From positions 1 through 61,458 of the forward strand of contig JACPVJ010000037.1 of the NCBI GenBank assembly GCA_016191785.1: a stretch of 61,458 nucleotides of DNA, read 5' to 3'. Shown here one piece after another: positions 30,082-39,789 of this stretch. The notes under the pieces are model-generated. The model saw only the letters and a list, made by a program, of their open reading frames with translations. It did not search any database and was not told where the DNA came from. A program made the translations under genes and the position numbers. How positions within the stretch are numbered: position 1 is the first letter of the stretch; the number at the start of each line of letters is the position of its first letter. The DNA is from Myxococcales bacterium. GTDB taxonomy: Bacteria > Myxococcota_A > Polyangia > Polyangiales > Polyangiaceae.

Positions 30082-30201
30082 GGATTCCCTGCCACGGTGA
30101 CCGAACGGCGCAAAGCTTGACCGTCAGGTGGCGTGCGAGTGACGTTCCGCGGGCTGCACTTGCCTTCGAACGCTCCCGACCCTCCCGAGCCCCGTGTCTG
30201 C

Positions 30202-32124
30202 ATGAGCCCAGCGGGTGCTCACCTTCTGGCGTGGGCGTGGCTCGCGGTCACGCACGGCGCGCTGCTCGCGCTGCGACTGCCGCGGGGCGTGCCCCCGCTG
30301 ACCTGGCTCTACGCCCAGGGCTTCGTGATCGCGCACACCGTGGTGATCGGAACGGCGATCGGCGCGGCCGTCTGGGTCTGGCTCCGGCTGCCGGCCTGGC
30401 GAGCTCGCGCGGGCTGGGCGACGGGCGTCGCGGGGCTCTGGGGTCCGTGCTGGTTCGCCCTGCGCGACGATCTGTCGGGTGTGGTCACGCGCCTGCCCGA
30501 GCGGATCCCGCCGTTGATCTGGCATGCGCTGCTTGCGGTGCTGGTCGCGGTCGCCCTGGTGGGCGCCCACGCCGCCGGAAGGCTGGCTGCGCGTGGCGCG
30601 TGGCGCCTGGCCGCGCTGGTCCTGGCGACGTTGCTCACCGGTGTCCACGCGCGACTGTATCCGCTGGCCTATCCGGGCGTGCACCTGGTGGCCGCGCTCT
30701 CGGCGGGGCTCGGGCTCGCCGGAGCGCTTCGCGGGCTGCCGCTGCCGCGCCTGCCGCCCACCTGGCTGCGGGTGGCGGTCGTCGTCGGCGCGCTCGCGGT
30801 CTCGGTGGGCGGGTTCGTGGCCCGTCCGTCGAACCGCACCTTGATCGAGCTGTCGCACCAGCCCGTCGCGGTGCTCATGCCGTTCGTCGCGCCGTACCTG
30901 AGCGAGCAGCCGTCGGCGTACCGGGTGCCGCCCGACCAGCGCGAGTGGTTCGTCGATCGCGCGCGGCTCGAGCCGGTGCCCGCCTCGAAGCGCAGCCCGC
31001 TGCCCAAGGACCCCATCGTCTTGATGATCGGCGTCGATTCGCTGCGGGCCGACGTGTTGGCCGACGAGAGCCGACGCAGCGTGATGCCCAACCTGTTTGC
31101 TCTCCGCGACGGCGCGGTGTGGTTCACCCAGGCGCGTTCGGCGGGCACGTCCACGGCGCCGGCCATCGCGTCGCTCTTCGCCAGCCGCTACTACTCGCAG
31201 TTGCGCTGGACCGAATACAGCAAGCGCCGGCCCGAGGTCTTTCCCCATGACGACCCGTCGCTGCGGTTCCCCGAGCTCTTGGCCCAGCGGCAGATCTCCA
31301 CGTTCACCGTGGACACGGCCGGTTGGCTCTTGAACGAGTTCGGCATCGTGCGCGGCTTCAGCGAAGAGCAGACCGCGCGCGTGCGCGGCTACCCGTCGGC
31401 CCGTGAGGCGGGTCAGAAGGTGCGCGAGCGCATCGCCAAACACGGAGCGGGCCCGATGTTCGCGTTCATCCACTTCCTGGACGCGCACCTGCCCTACGCC
31501 TGCGGCCCCAAGCAGCCCTCACCCCGGGACGCATATCTGGTCTGCTTGAGCCAGGTCGATGCGGAGATCGGCGAGTGGGTGAAGACCGTCCGAGAGCACG
31601 CGCTGACCGAGCGCGTGGTCTGGGTGTTGTTCTCGGATCACGGCGAGGCCTTCGGCGAGCACGGCCTCACCTTTCATGCGAGCACCCTGTACGACGAGCT
31701 CTTGCGCGTGCCGCTGGTGATCCACGCACGGGGCCTCGGGGCGCGCAGAGTGGACGTGCCGGTGAGCCTGGTGGACCTGGGCCCGACGGTGCTCGACGCG
31801 TATGGCGTCGCGACGCCCGCGACCATGATGGGCCAGAGCCTGCTGCCCCTCCTGGCGGGCCAGGCGCCGGCGCTCACCCGGCCGATCTTGGCCGAAGCGC
31901 AGCTCAAGCGGGCGCTGATCACGCCGGGCCAGGTCAAGGTCGTCCACGACACCCGTCGCAAGACGCTCGAGATCTACGATCTGGTCAAGGACCCGGCCGA
32001 GCTCGACAACCTGGTCGAGAGCGCGCCGGGCAAGCACGCCGAGCTCCCCGGAACTCTCGCTCACTTCTTTGGCGTCCACGCCTTCAAGCAACCGGGCTAC
32101 GAGACCCCGTTCCGTCGCTGGTGA
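30202..32124 (+). CDS. Alkaline phosphatase-superfamily (sulfatase/phosphotransferase) membrane enzyme B
   Basis: A 640-residue paralog of the enzyme on the other side of a 120-bp divergent intergenic region. ATG 30202 starts just before the first membrane helix; GTG 30133 would add 23 residues. Six or so N-terminal helices precede a catalytic domain with LMIGVDSLRADVL near residue 275, the nucleophile region SAGTSTAPAIASLF (Thr, no Cys-x-Pro-x-Arg), FIHFLDAHLPY and FSDHGEAFGEHGLTFHAS near residue 480. The paired arrangement suggests a duplicated head group-modifying system, possibly linked to the downstream flippase-like and epimerase genes on the opposite strand. Confidence 0.87.
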   Translation: MSPAGAHLLAWAWLAVTHGALLALRLPRGVPPLTWLYAQGFVIAHTVVIGTAIGAAVWVWLRLPAWRARAGWATGVAGLWGPCWFALRDDLSGVVTRLPERIPPLIWHALLAVLVAVALVGAHAAGRLAARGAWRLAALVLATLLTGVHARLYPLAYPGVHLVAALSAGLGLAGALRGLPLPRLPPTWLRVAVVVGALAVSVGGFVARPSNRTLIELSHQPVAVLMPFVAPYLSEQPSAYRVPPDQREWFVDRARLEPVPASKRSPLPKDPIVLMIGVDSLRADVLADESRRSVMPNLFALRDGAVWFTQARSAGTSTAPAIASLFASRYYSQLRWTEYSKRRPEVFPHDDPSLRFPELLAQRQISTFTVDTAGWLLNEFGIVRGFSEEQTARVRGYPSAREAGQKVRERIAKHGAGPMFAFIHFLDAHLPYACGPKQPSPRDAYLVCLSQVDAEIGEWVKTVREHALTERVVWVLFSDHGEAFGEHGLTFHASTLYDELLRVPLVIHARGLGARRVDVPVSLVDLGPTVLDAYGVATPATMMGQSLLPLLAGQAPALTRPILAEAQLKRALITPGQVKVVHDTRRKTLEIYDLVKDPAELDNLVESAPGKHAELPGTLAHFFGVHAFKQPGYETPFRRW

Positions 32125-32133
32125 CGGCCGCCG

Positions 32134-33075
32134 TCAGGCGGCGAGCATGCGCTGCGCGCGCTTCATGAACAGCGGCGACAGCCCGGCCTGCACCAGCGTC
32201 AGCGCGCAGGCCCACGACAAGGTGGTGGCGGCGATGGCGGCGGACTGTTGCTCTGGCGTGCCCGGGGCGTAGCCCGCCAGGAGCTGGAGCGCGATCAGGT
32301 CGCGGGTGCCCACTCCCTGGGGCGTGATCGGAAGCGCCGTGACCAGCATCACCACCGGGATGTAGGCCAGCGCGTCGGTCAGCGGGATGCTCACCCCGAA
32401 GAACGCGAAGGGCACCCAGGTGCCGACGAACAGCACGGCGACGTGGGGCAGGCGATACGCGAGGGCGAGCAGGTGACCGCGGACGCCGGTGTCCACCAGC
32501 GCAGCGGTGGCCTGGCGCGCGCGCATGATCTTGGGCTTGAGCGCGATCACCAGCATGTAGCCGAGACCCGCCACGCCGATCAGCAGGGTGGTGGGAGCCA
32601 GCCAGGTCACGCGCCCGTGATTGAAGGGCAGCGACGCCGCCCCGATCAGGAACACGCATCCGAAGGTGGTCGCGTAGACCAAGAGCGTGGCCCCGGCCAC
32701 GCGCCAGAGCGAGGCGCGGTAGACCTTGGACATGAAATAGGTGAGCCACGCCTGCCCCACGTGATGGTTCAGCAGGCTGGGCAGGTACGAGGCGGCTCGG
32801 ATCACGAACAGCTCGCCGTAGCGCAGCGGACAGACCAGACGCCGGTAGACGTATTGTGTCGCGAGCACGTCGGCGGCGAGCAAAGCTGCGTTGAACGCGA
32901 ACGTGAACAGGAAGAAGAGCACGTAGTGCGTGCTCGAGACCGCCCGCCAGAACGCCGCAAAATCCAGCCGGAAGAGCACGAACGCCAGGAGCGCGAGGGC
33001 GGTGCCGAAGGGCAGCACGCGGCGCCAGAGCGGCAGCGCTACCGGCGCGGGAGCAGCGACCTCGGGCTGGCTCAC
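32134..33075 (-). CDS. Flippase-like integral membrane protein (UPF0104/LPG synthase TM family)
   Basis: A 313-residue protein with about eight membrane helices. The GTG at 33075 overlaps the epimerase stop (GTGA), so it is coupled to that gene. The family signatures RAASYLPSLLNHHVGQ near residue 90 and LPITPQGVGTRDLIA near residue 225 match the lysylphosphatidylglycerol synthetase-like transmembrane domain found in flippases and glycolipid transfer proteins. No catalytic domain is attached. With the epimerase it may take part in surface glycan or glycolipid export. Confidence 0.78.
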   Translation of the reverse strand: MSQPEVAAPAPVALPLWRRVLPFGTALALLAFVLFRLDFAAFWRAVSSTHYVLFFLFTFAFNAALLAADVLATQYVYRRLVCPLRYGELFVIRAASYLPSLLNHHVGQAWLTYFMSKVYRASLWRVAGATLLVYATTFGCVFLIGAASLPFNHGRVTWLAPTTLLIGVAGLGYMLVIALKPKIMRARQATAALVDTGVRGHLLALAYRLPHVAVLFVGTWVPFAFFGVSIPLTDALAYIPVVMLVTALPITPQGVGTRDLIALQLLAGYAPGTPEQQSAAIAATTLSWACALTLVQAGLSPLFMKRAQRMLAA

Positions 33076-34061
33076 GGACGCTTCCGGAGCTCCGCGGGAG
33101 CTTCGTCGCTGGTGCGAGCCCACGCGGCCCAGCGCTGTACGCCCTCTTCCAGGCTGACCTTGGGGGCATAGCCGAAGGCCGCTGCCGCGCGAGACACGTC
33201 GGCGCAGGTGATCGCCACCTCGCTCGCGCCGAGGGCGCCGAGCTTGACCCGCGCCTCGACCCCTAGCTCGGCCGAGAGCAGCTCGATCAAGCGGCGCACG
33301 CGGACCGGCTCGCTGCGGCCCAGGTTGAACGTGCCGAGCCGTCGCGTGCGGGTCACCCAATCCAGCGCTCCCAGTACGCCGTCGACGATGTCGTCCACGT
33401 ACGTGAAGTCGCGCGCCGTCTCTTCGCCGTGCAAGGTGATCTCGCGACCCTCGAGCAGCGCATGCGTGAACGACGACATCGCCATGTCGGGTCGACCGCG
33501 GGGGCCGTAGACCGTGAAGAAGCGCGCGACCGCGACCGGCAGCTGGTGCAGGTGGTGATACGCGTGGACCATCAGCTCGGCGCCGCGCTTGCTGGCGGCA
33601 TAGGGTGAGAGCGGCGTGGTCGCCGGGTCGTCCTCGCGGAACGGCGGCACGGCCCCGCCGCCGTAGACGCTCGAGGTCGACGCGAACACGATCGGGATGC
33701 CGCCCCGCGTGCGGCAAGCCTCGAGCACGAACAGCCCGCCGACCTCGTTGACCTCGACGTACGAGAGCGGATCTTCCACGCTGGCGCGGACGCCGGCGCG
33801 GGCCGCCAGGTGGATCACCGCGTTGGGGCGCACCCGCTCGAAGGTCGCCTCGACCAGCGCGCGGTCCCGGACGTCGCCCTCGACCAGCTCGTAGCGCGAG
33901 CTCTGCCGGGCCCGGGCCACGTTCCGGCGCTTTTGCTCGGGGTCGTAGTAGGGGTCGAAGTTGTCGAGGCCGGTGACCGTGGAGCCCTTGGAGAGCAGAC
34001 GATCGGCCACGTGAGAGGCGATGAAGCCCGCGGCTCCGGTGACCAGCACGCTCTCGGTCAT
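33072..34061 (-). CDS. NAD-dependent nucleotide-sugar epimerase (extended SDR)
   Basis: A 329-residue extended short-chain dehydrogenase. NAD motif VTGAAGFIASHVAD is at residues 7-20, the catalytic triad is Ser/Thr in STSSVYGGG and YAASK (Tyr, Lys), and RFFTVYGPRGRPDMA matches the UDP-glucuronate 4-epimerase/UDP-GlcNAc epimerase subgroup. UDP-glucuronate, made by the ugd product elsewhere in the window, is a possible substrate, but subgroup assignment is uncertain. The stop codon overlaps the downstream flippase-like gene. Confidence 0.88.
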   Translation of the reverse strand: MTESVLVTGAAGFIASHVADRLLSKGSTVTGLDNFDPYYDPEQKRRNVARARQSSRYELVEGDVRDRALVEATFERVRPNAVIHLAARAGVRASVEDPLSYVEVNEVGGLFVLEACRTRGGIPIVFASTSSVYGGGAVPPFREDDPATTPLSPYAASKRGAELMVHAYHHLHQLPVAVARFFTVYGPRGRPDMAMSSFTHALLEGREITLHGEETARDFTYVDDIVDGVLGALDWVTRTRRLGTFNLGRSEPVRVRRLIELLSAELGVEARVKLGALGASEVAITCADVSRAAAAFGYAPKVSLEEGVQRWAAWARTSDEAPAELRKRP

Positions 34062-34144
34062 GTGCGGGGCAAGCCTTGCACGAGGGTGGGACGGGCCGCC
34101 AGGTGCTTCTCGCTCGGGGCAGGGTCGGGTACCGTGAGCGTCTC

Positions 34145-35797
34145 ATGCGACGATTCGGGCCGCCGCACCTCCTCGCGCTCCTCCTGCCGCTGTGTCTCGC
34201 CGCACCCGCCCGCGCTCAGGTCGAGCCCTGGGCGGACGACGACGGGCTCGGCGCGCCGACCCGCCACGAGTTCGGGGACTACGGTCTGCAAGTCGGCGCC
34301 GAGTACCGCGGCAACTGGCTGTACGTGAACCCGATCGATCTGAACGGCACGAAGCACCGACGGGCCAGCTGGATCGAGCATCGCCTGCGGCTCGATGCCA
34401 ACGTGGACTTCGACGAGAAGGTCCGCCTGGTGATGAGCTTCGACGCGCTCGACGGCACGCTCTGGGGAGACAACGGCACCTTCGGCGCGAGCCCGTCGCC
34501 CAACAGCGGCACGCGCGTGGCCGCCACCAATCCCAACAGCGCCAAGCCCGGGGTGGGCTACATCGGCGGGGACGAGCTCGACCCCGACAGCTACGGCTAC
34601 GTGCTGGTGCCGAACGACACCTTCAAGGTGCGCCGCGCCTACGGCGAGGTCGTGACGCCGGTGGGCGTGTTGCGCATCGGTCGTCAGCCCACCACCGAGG
34701 GCATGACCATCTTGGTGGCCGACGGCGACGGGCGCACCAATCGCTTCGGCTACTCGAACGCCGGCGACTCCACCGATCGCATCCTCTTCGCGACCAAGCC
34801 CCTCGAGGGCCTGAAGGACGAGAGCGAGCGCGACACCTCGCGCGAGCGCGGGCTGTTCCTGGCGGGGTTCTACGATCGCGCGGCGTCCCGCGAGATTCGG
34901 CTGTTCGGCGACGACCTGCACGGTGTCGGCGGCGTGGTGCGCTGGCTCGATCCACAGCCCACCCGCGGCACGAGCCTCGAGCTTCAGGGCATCGTCGCGC
35001 ACCGGTGGGAGAGCGTCTACGACACCAACATCACCATCGCCAACCTCAAGGCCGCTGGGCGCATCGACCACCTGACCGCAGGCATCGAGGGGGTTGGCAT
35101 CTTCGGCCGGACGCGCGAGATCAGCGAGGCGCTATCGCTGATCAACAACGACCCCATCGTTCGGCAGAAGGTCGAGCAGTTCGGCGCCCGCGCGGTGGTG
35201 CGCTGGGACGAGCCGACCTGGACCGCATACCTCGAGGGCGACTTCGCCACGGGCGATCACGACCCGAACCCGGGCACCGCGCTCACGCAGCTGATCTTCG
35301 CCGAGGACAACAACGTGGGCCTGCTGATGTTCGAGCGGATCTTGCACTTCGCCTCCGCGCGCTCGTCGGCCGCGGGCGTGGTGCTGCTCCGACGCATCGG
35401 CGCCGACACCTTCCCCGCCGAGCGAGTGGACACCGAGGGCTCGTTCACCAACGCGCTCGCGGTGTTTCCGCAGTTCGACTTTCGGCCCCACAAGAACGTG
35501 CTGCTCCGCGGCGGCGTCCTCATGGCCTGGTCGCCCTCGGGCACGGTGGACCCGACCGCCAGCCTGAACCGGCGAGACGGCCGCGAGATCGAGGACGACC
35601 TGGTCAATTTCAACGGCGGCCGGCCCGGGAACTTCTACGGGACGGAGCTCGACGGGCGCTTCCAGTGGAAGTACCTGGACCACTTCTTGTTCGATCTCGA
35701 AGGTGCCGTACTCTTCCCGGGTGACGCCTTCGACGACCAGAACGGTCAGTCGGTCCGCAGCGTGCTGATCCAGGGCCGCTCCACGTTCGTCTTCTGA
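34145..35797 (+). CDS. Outer-membrane beta-barrel protein (TIGR04551-like, porin/alginate-export type)
   Basis: A 550-residue protein from ATG 34145 with a signal peptide ending APARA-Q. The mature part is made of alternating amphipathic strands rich in Asp, Arg and aromatic residues and ends in Phe (STFVF), the classic signal for outer-membrane barrel assembly. Features such as FDEKVRLVMSFDALDG and VGVLRIGRQPTTEGM resemble the myxobacterial TIGR04551 family. It starts an operon with the lipoprotein 15 bp downstream. Confidence 0.8.
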   Translation: MRRFGPPHLLALLLPLCLAAPARAQVEPWADDDGLGAPTRHEFGDYGLQVGAEYRGNWLYVNPIDLNGTKHRRASWIEHRLRLDANVDFDEKVRLVMSFDALDGTLWGDNGTFGASPSPNSGTRVAATNPNSAKPGVGYIGGDELDPDSYGYVLVPNDTFKVRRAYGEVVTPVGVLRIGRQPTTEGMTILVADGDGRTNRFGYSNAGDSTDRILFATKPLEGLKDESERDTSRERGLFLAGFYDRAASREIRLFGDDLHGVGGVVRWLDPQPTRGTSLELQGIVAHRWESVYDTNITIANLKAAGRIDHLTAGIEGVGIFGRTREISEALSLINNDPIVRQKVEQFGARAVVRWDEPTWTAYLEGDFATGDHDPNPGTALTQLIFAEDNNVGLLMFERILHFASARSSAAGVVLLRRIGADTFPAERVDTEGSFTNALAVFPQFDFRPHKNVLLRGGVLMAWSPSGTVDPTASLNRRDGREIEDDLVNFNGGRPGNFYGTELDGRFQWKYLDHFLFDLEGAVLFPGDAFDDQNGQSVRSVLIQGRSTFVF

Positions 35798-35812
35798 AGG
35801 AGGAACCGCACG

Positions 35813-36916
35813 ATGTTCGCCCGACGCTTCGCCTTCCTCGCCCTGGTGCTGGCCGCCGTTGGCTGCGCACAGTTCGATCCGCCCCCCGCGCCCAGCGTCC
35901 AGAAATTGGAGAACGGCGTGATGAAGGCCGGGCCCAGCGAGCCGCTGGTGGTGCAGTTCTCGGAAGCGTTCGTCCAGAAGTCGCTCCGCATCAAGGTCGT
36001 CAAAGCGATAATGGACGCCGACGAGAACCTGCTCGACGAGCAGTCGCCGCCGGATCTGGAGGCCTTCGAGGCGAGTACCGTCCTGGCCTACGACGGCGCG
36101 GCACCCGACGACGAAGCGCGCACCTTCGGTGGCAGTTTCGAGACCGACGGCCGGAGCCTGACCATCGACCCGACCAAGGCGTTTGCCGTCACCGCGCCCT
36201 ACCTCTTGCTGATCGAGCCCGGGCTCGAGGACATGGAGGGCCACCGCACCCGGCCGCGGATCCGCATTCCGTTCACCTACGAGCTGTCGGGGGGCGGCAA
36301 GAACACCCTGCCCACCGGCTACTACTTCTTCATCCTGAACGTGGACTACCTGGCCACCCAGATCCAGGTCTTCTCGTACCTCGAGGTCGACCCTGAGACC
36401 GGCGTCTGGCGGGCGCGCTTCACCAACGCCAACCGTCGCGAGCAGCTCAACTCGCGCCCCGGCTGCCCGAGCTGTTCGGGGGACACGCCGATCTGCGCGC
36501 TGGTCCCCGATGCGCGCTGCGTGAAGCCCAGCCAGAAGCAAGAAGCGCTGGACGAATACGTCGACTTCTTGCCCGAGTCCGAGCCGCCGAACGGCTACTT
36601 CTTCATCGCCGACGGGTTCGCCAAGGACGAGAACCAGACCACGGCCTTCGGCACGGCGCCGTTCTTGATTCAAGTCTCGGTGGGCAGCGGCGGCATCATG
36701 GTCGAGGCCGAGAACACCCGCATCTCGGGCGTGTTCCGCAAGCACGCCGACGAGCGCTGGAAGGCCACCGGTAGCCTGAGCGTCGAGGTGGTGAAGCTCA
36801 ACGGCGTCGGCGCCGACCCCACCAAGGGGACGTTCGAGGCGATGTCGCTGTTCCCGGCCGAGGTCGAAGCCGCCGAGGCCTTCGGCATTCCGATCCCCAC
36901 CGACCTCGGGAAGTGA
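35813..36916 (+). CDS. Lipoprotein of unknown function in an outer-membrane operon
   Basis: A 367-residue lipoprotein. AAGGAGGAACC just before ATG 35813 is an excellent ribosome site. Lipobox is LAAVGC (Cys about 18). The body has an Ig-like region (EPLVVQFSEAFVQKSLRIKVV, SLTIDPTKAFAVTAPYLLLI) and a Cys-containing insert (GCPSCSGDTPIC). It follows a beta-barrel gene and precedes a TPR/PEGA gene by 3 bp, so the three are probably co-transcribed and act at the outer membrane. Confidence 0.82.
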   Translation: MFARRFAFLALVLAAVGCAQFDPPPAPSVQKLENGVMKAGPSEPLVVQFSEAFVQKSLRIKVVKAIMDADENLLDEQSPPDLEAFEASTVLAYDGAAPDDEARTFGGSFETDGRSLTIDPTKAFAVTAPYLLLIEPGLEDMEGHRTRPRIRIPFTYELSGGGKNTLPTGYYFFILNVDYLATQIQVFSYLEVDPETGVWRARFTNANRREQLNSRPGCPSCSGDTPICALVPDARCVKPSQKQEALDEYVDFLPESEPPNGYFFIADGFAKDENQTTAFGTAPFLIQVSVGSGGIMVEAENTRISGVFRKHADERWKATGSLSVEVVKLNGVGADPTKGTFEAMSLFPAEVEAAEAFGIPIPTDLGK

Positions 36917-36919
36917 GCG

Positions 36920-37873
36920 ATGCGGCGGCGGTCGGGCGTGCTGGCGATCGCGATGGTCGCATCGCTCTGGTGCGCGGCGGCTCGGAGCGACCCGGCCACG
37001 AGCAAAGCCGCCGCGGACGCGCTCTTCCGCGAGGCCGTGGCGCTCGCAGACCAGGGGCAGCTCGCCGCTTCGGTCCAGAAATTCGAAGCGAGCTACGAGC
37101 TCGATCCGGCGCGCGGCACGCTCCAGGGCTGGGCCATGGCGGAAGAGCAACTCGGCCGGCTGCTCGACGCGCAGCTGCGCTTTCAGCGCTTGCTCGAGCT
37201 GTCCGAGCCCGCCGGCGACGCGCGCCGGGCAGAGTTCGCCCGTGAGCGTCTCGCGTCGTTGAAGGTTCGAGTCCCCACGCTGATCCTCGAGCTGGGCGGC
37301 GACGTGCCCCGGGGCACCAAGCTCACGCTCGACGACGTCGCGGTGCCGGCGGGCGCCGCCGGATCAGCCCTGCCCGTCAACCCCGGGGACCATCGCATCG
37401 TCGCGCTCGCTCCCGACGGAAGGCGCTTCGCACGCATGATCAGCGTGTCCGAGGGCGCGCGCGCCCGCGTGCGCGTCAGCTGGGTCTCCACGCCCGAACC
37501 GCCCCGCGCCGCGCAGCCGACCCCGCGGGCGCCGCCGCCCGCGCCCGATGCACCGCCGCCCACCCGCGCCATCGGTCTCGCGGTGGGTGCGCTCGGGCTG
37601 GCCGTCGCCGGGGTCGGGACCTATCTCTGGTTCGACGCTGGCAAGGACTACGACGCGGTCAGCGACCGGTGTCCGGACGACCGCTGCCCGTCGTCGGTCC
37701 AGTCGCGCATCGATCGCGGCAAGAGCAAAGAGGTCTGGAGCCAGGCCCTGCTGATCGGCGGCGGGCTCGCCGTGGCAGGCGGCGTCACGCTGTTCGTGAT
37801 CGGCAACCGCGAGTCCCCGGCGATCAGCGGCAGGCTCGGCCCGGGCGGGCCCCATCTGCGCGGTCGGTTCTGA
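36920..37873 (+). CDS. TPR-like and PEGA-like envelope protein with C-terminal membrane helices
   Basis: A 317-residue protein with a signal peptide (MRRRSGVLAIAMVASLW). Residues 30-115 form TPR-type helices (LFREAVALADQGQLAASVQK, YELDP). A beta domain with KLTLDDVAVPAG and LPVNPGDHRIVALAPDGRR resembles PEGA repeats. After a Pro linker two hydrophobic helices flank a DRCPDDRCPSS segment. The domain order is frequent in myxobacteria next to Ser/Thr kinase genes, and here the kinase start overlaps its stop (TGATG), so the two may work in one signalling path. Confidence 0.82.
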   Translation: MRRRSGVLAIAMVASLWCAAARSDPATSKAAADALFREAVALADQGQLAASVQKFEASYELDPARGTLQGWAMAEEQLGRLLDAQLRFQRLLELSEPAGDARRAEFARERLASLKVRVPTLILELGGDVPRGTKLTLDDVAVPAGAAGSALPVNPGDHRIVALAPDGRRFARMISVSEGARARVRVSWVSTPEPPRAAQPTPRAPPPAPDAPPPTRAIGLAVGALGLAVAGVGTYLWFDAGKDYDAVSDRCPDDRCPSSVQSRIDRGKSKEVWSQALLIGGGLAVAGGVTLFVIGNRESPAISGRLGPGGPHLRGRF

Positions 37874-39345
37874 TGGCGCAACAGATCGAGATCGGCCGCT
37901 ACCTGCTCCACGCCGAGCTCGCGTCGGGGGGCATGGCCACGGTGTTCCTCGGTCGCTTGCGGGGGCAGGTCGGGTTCTCGCGCACGGTCGCCATCAAGCG
38001 GTCCCACCCGGGCTTCGCAAAAGATCCGGAGTTCGTCTCGATGTTCCTCGACGAGGCGCGGATCGCCGCGCGCATCCGCCACCCCAACGTGGTGCCGGTG
38101 CTCGACGTCGAGGCCCGCGAGGGCGAGCTGTTTCTGGTGATGGACTACGTGCACGGCGAGTCCCTGGCGCGCCTCTGGCGATTGGGCGACGGCGCCCCTG
38201 TCGACCCCGCCATCGCCGGGCGCATCGCGGCGGACGTGCTGTACGGCCTGCACGCCGCGCACCAGGCGAAGGACGAGCGCGGTCAGCCGCTGGGCGTGGT
38301 TCATCGTGACGTCTCGCCCCAGAACGTGCTGGTGGGCGCCGACGGCATCGCGCGCGTCACCGACTTCGGCATCGCCAAGGCAGTGAACCGCATCCAGACC
38401 ACGCACGAGGGTCAGCTCAAGGGCAAGCTGGCCTACATGGCGCCCGAACAGCTGGAAGAGAAGGCGGTCGACGCGCGCACCGACGTCTACGCCGCGGCCG
38501 TGGTGCTGTGGGAGCTGCTCACGGGGCGGCGCCTGCACACCAGCGCCGACGTGGGCGCGACCATCACCCGCATCTTGACCGGCAAGGTGCCGCCGCCCAG
38601 CCGGGTCGTACCCGAGGTTCCGCCCGAGGTGGACGCGCTGGTGCTGCGGGGCCTGGCCAAGGCCCCCGACGATCGCTTCGCCACCGCGCAAGAGATGGCC
38701 GTGGCCCTCGAGCGAACGCTGCGCCTTGCGCTGCCCGCCGACGTCGCCGATTGGGTCAGCGCGCGTGCGAGTGATTCGCTCGAAGAGCGCGCGCGGCTGG
38801 TCGCCGAGCTCGAGACCAGTGACGCGAGCCATGACTCGCGCGAGAGCGGCACGGCCCGCGCCCACGAGCTGGCGCGTGCGGCGATGGCGTCGGCTGCCGA
38901 CGGCGACGTCCCCACCGAGCCGCTGCGCAAGAGCGACCCGCGTGCATCGGCTCCGCCCCTCGAGCCCGGATCGAAGTCCAACGTCAACGTGACGCGATCC
39001 CTCGCGCCGCCGCGCTCGGGGGCACGCCGCGGCGTCGTGATCGGCGTGGCCGCACTGGCGCTGATCGGTCTCGCCATCGGCCTGGCGCTCCGGGCGCGGC
39101 CTCGCCCCGAGCCTGCCGCGGCCGGCGTGGTCCCGGCCAGCGCGACCGCGTCCGCCCTCGTCGCGCCGCTCGCCCAGCCCTCGGCGCCGGTGGCCGACGT
39201 CGCGTCGCCCGCGCTCGCGGCGAGCGCGCCGGATGCGGCAACCGCGCCTCCCCGGCCTTCGGCCAAGCGCCCCGCCGTCGGCGCCCCCGCGCCGCCCGCC
39301 GCCCCGACCGGAAAGCCGACCTTCGGCAGCCTGAGCCGCGAGTAG
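37873..39345 (+). CDS. Transmembrane Ser/Thr protein kinase
   Basis: A 490-residue Hanks-type kinase. Motifs: ELASGGMATVF Gly loop at about 14-24, VAIKR (Lys about 43), HRDVSPQNVL near 148, TDFGIAK near 167 and APEQL. HRDVSPQN instead of HRDLKPEN is a form widespread in myxobacteria. Residues 300-385 are a charged linker, one membrane helix follows at about 385-405 (RGVVIGVAALALIGLAIGLA), and the C-terminus is a low-complexity Ala/Pro tail outside the membrane. The ATG overlaps the stop of the upstream PEGA-like gene, indicating coupling. Confidence 0.93.
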   Translation: MAQQIEIGRYLLHAELASGGMATVFLGRLRGQVGFSRTVAIKRSHPGFAKDPEFVSMFLDEARIAARIRHPNVVPVLDVEAREGELFLVMDYVHGESLARLWRLGDGAPVDPAIAGRIAADVLYGLHAAHQAKDERGQPLGVVHRDVSPQNVLVGADGIARVTDFGIAKAVNRIQTTHEGQLKGKLAYMAPEQLEEKAVDARTDVYAAAVVLWELLTGRRLHTSADVGATITRILTGKVPPPSRVVPEVPPEVDALVLRGLAKAPDDRFATAQEMAVALERTLRLALPADVADWVSARASDSLEERARLVAELETSDASHDSRESGTARAHELARAAMASAADGDVPTEPLRKSDPRASAPPLEPGSKSNVNVTRSLAPPRSGARRGVVIGVAALALIGLAIGLALRARPRPEPAAAGVVPASATASALVAPLAQPSAPVADVASPALAASAPDAATAPPRPSAKRPAVGAPAPPAAPTGKPTFGSLSRE

Positions 39346-39361
39346 CGCGATCATTCGTGCG

Positions 39362-39706
39362 ATGCTCCGCCGCGTGCAGCCTCGATTCCACATCGCCGCG
39401 GTCGCCGGGCTGGTGGTCGCCCTGGCGCTGCTCGCCTGCCGCGATCCCGATCCGCGCTGCGGCTCGGTGAGCGGCCAGGTCCCCGGAACCCTCACGCTCT
39501 CGGACTGCTCCGATCGTCGCGCCCGCGAGGTCACGTGCACCCGCGACGATCCGCACGCCGAGTGGACCTGCGCGTGCACCTCGAATCGGTCCCTGGGACG
39601 CACCTTCAACTGGCCCGCGTCCGCGTCCGGGGTCGACGACAAGCAGCGCCGAGAGCTCGAATCGCTGCTCCTTCGCCAGTGCCATTGGTCGTTGCGCTTG
39701 CACTAG
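39362..39706 (+). CDS. Small Cys-containing lipoprotein
   Basis: A 114-residue protein. The signal sequence ends VALALLAC (Cys about 26). The mature part has seven further Cys with a DCSDRRAREVTCTR segment and WTCACTS, probably disulfide-linked. It begins 16 bp after the kinase stop and may be co-transcribed with it. No family recognised. Confidence 0.7.
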   Translation: MLRRVQPRFHIAAVAGLVVALALLACRDPDPRCGSVSGQVPGTLTLSDCSDRRAREVTCTRDDPHAEWTCACTSNRSLGRTFNWPASASGVDDKQRRELESLLLRQCHWSLRLH

Positions 39707-39789
39707 GCGGCGCCGTCCCTTGCGTTCCCGCTGAAGACGGCGCCTTGATCGTCCGGCGGCACCTTCGCCGCGATCGAACGGAGGCCCTC

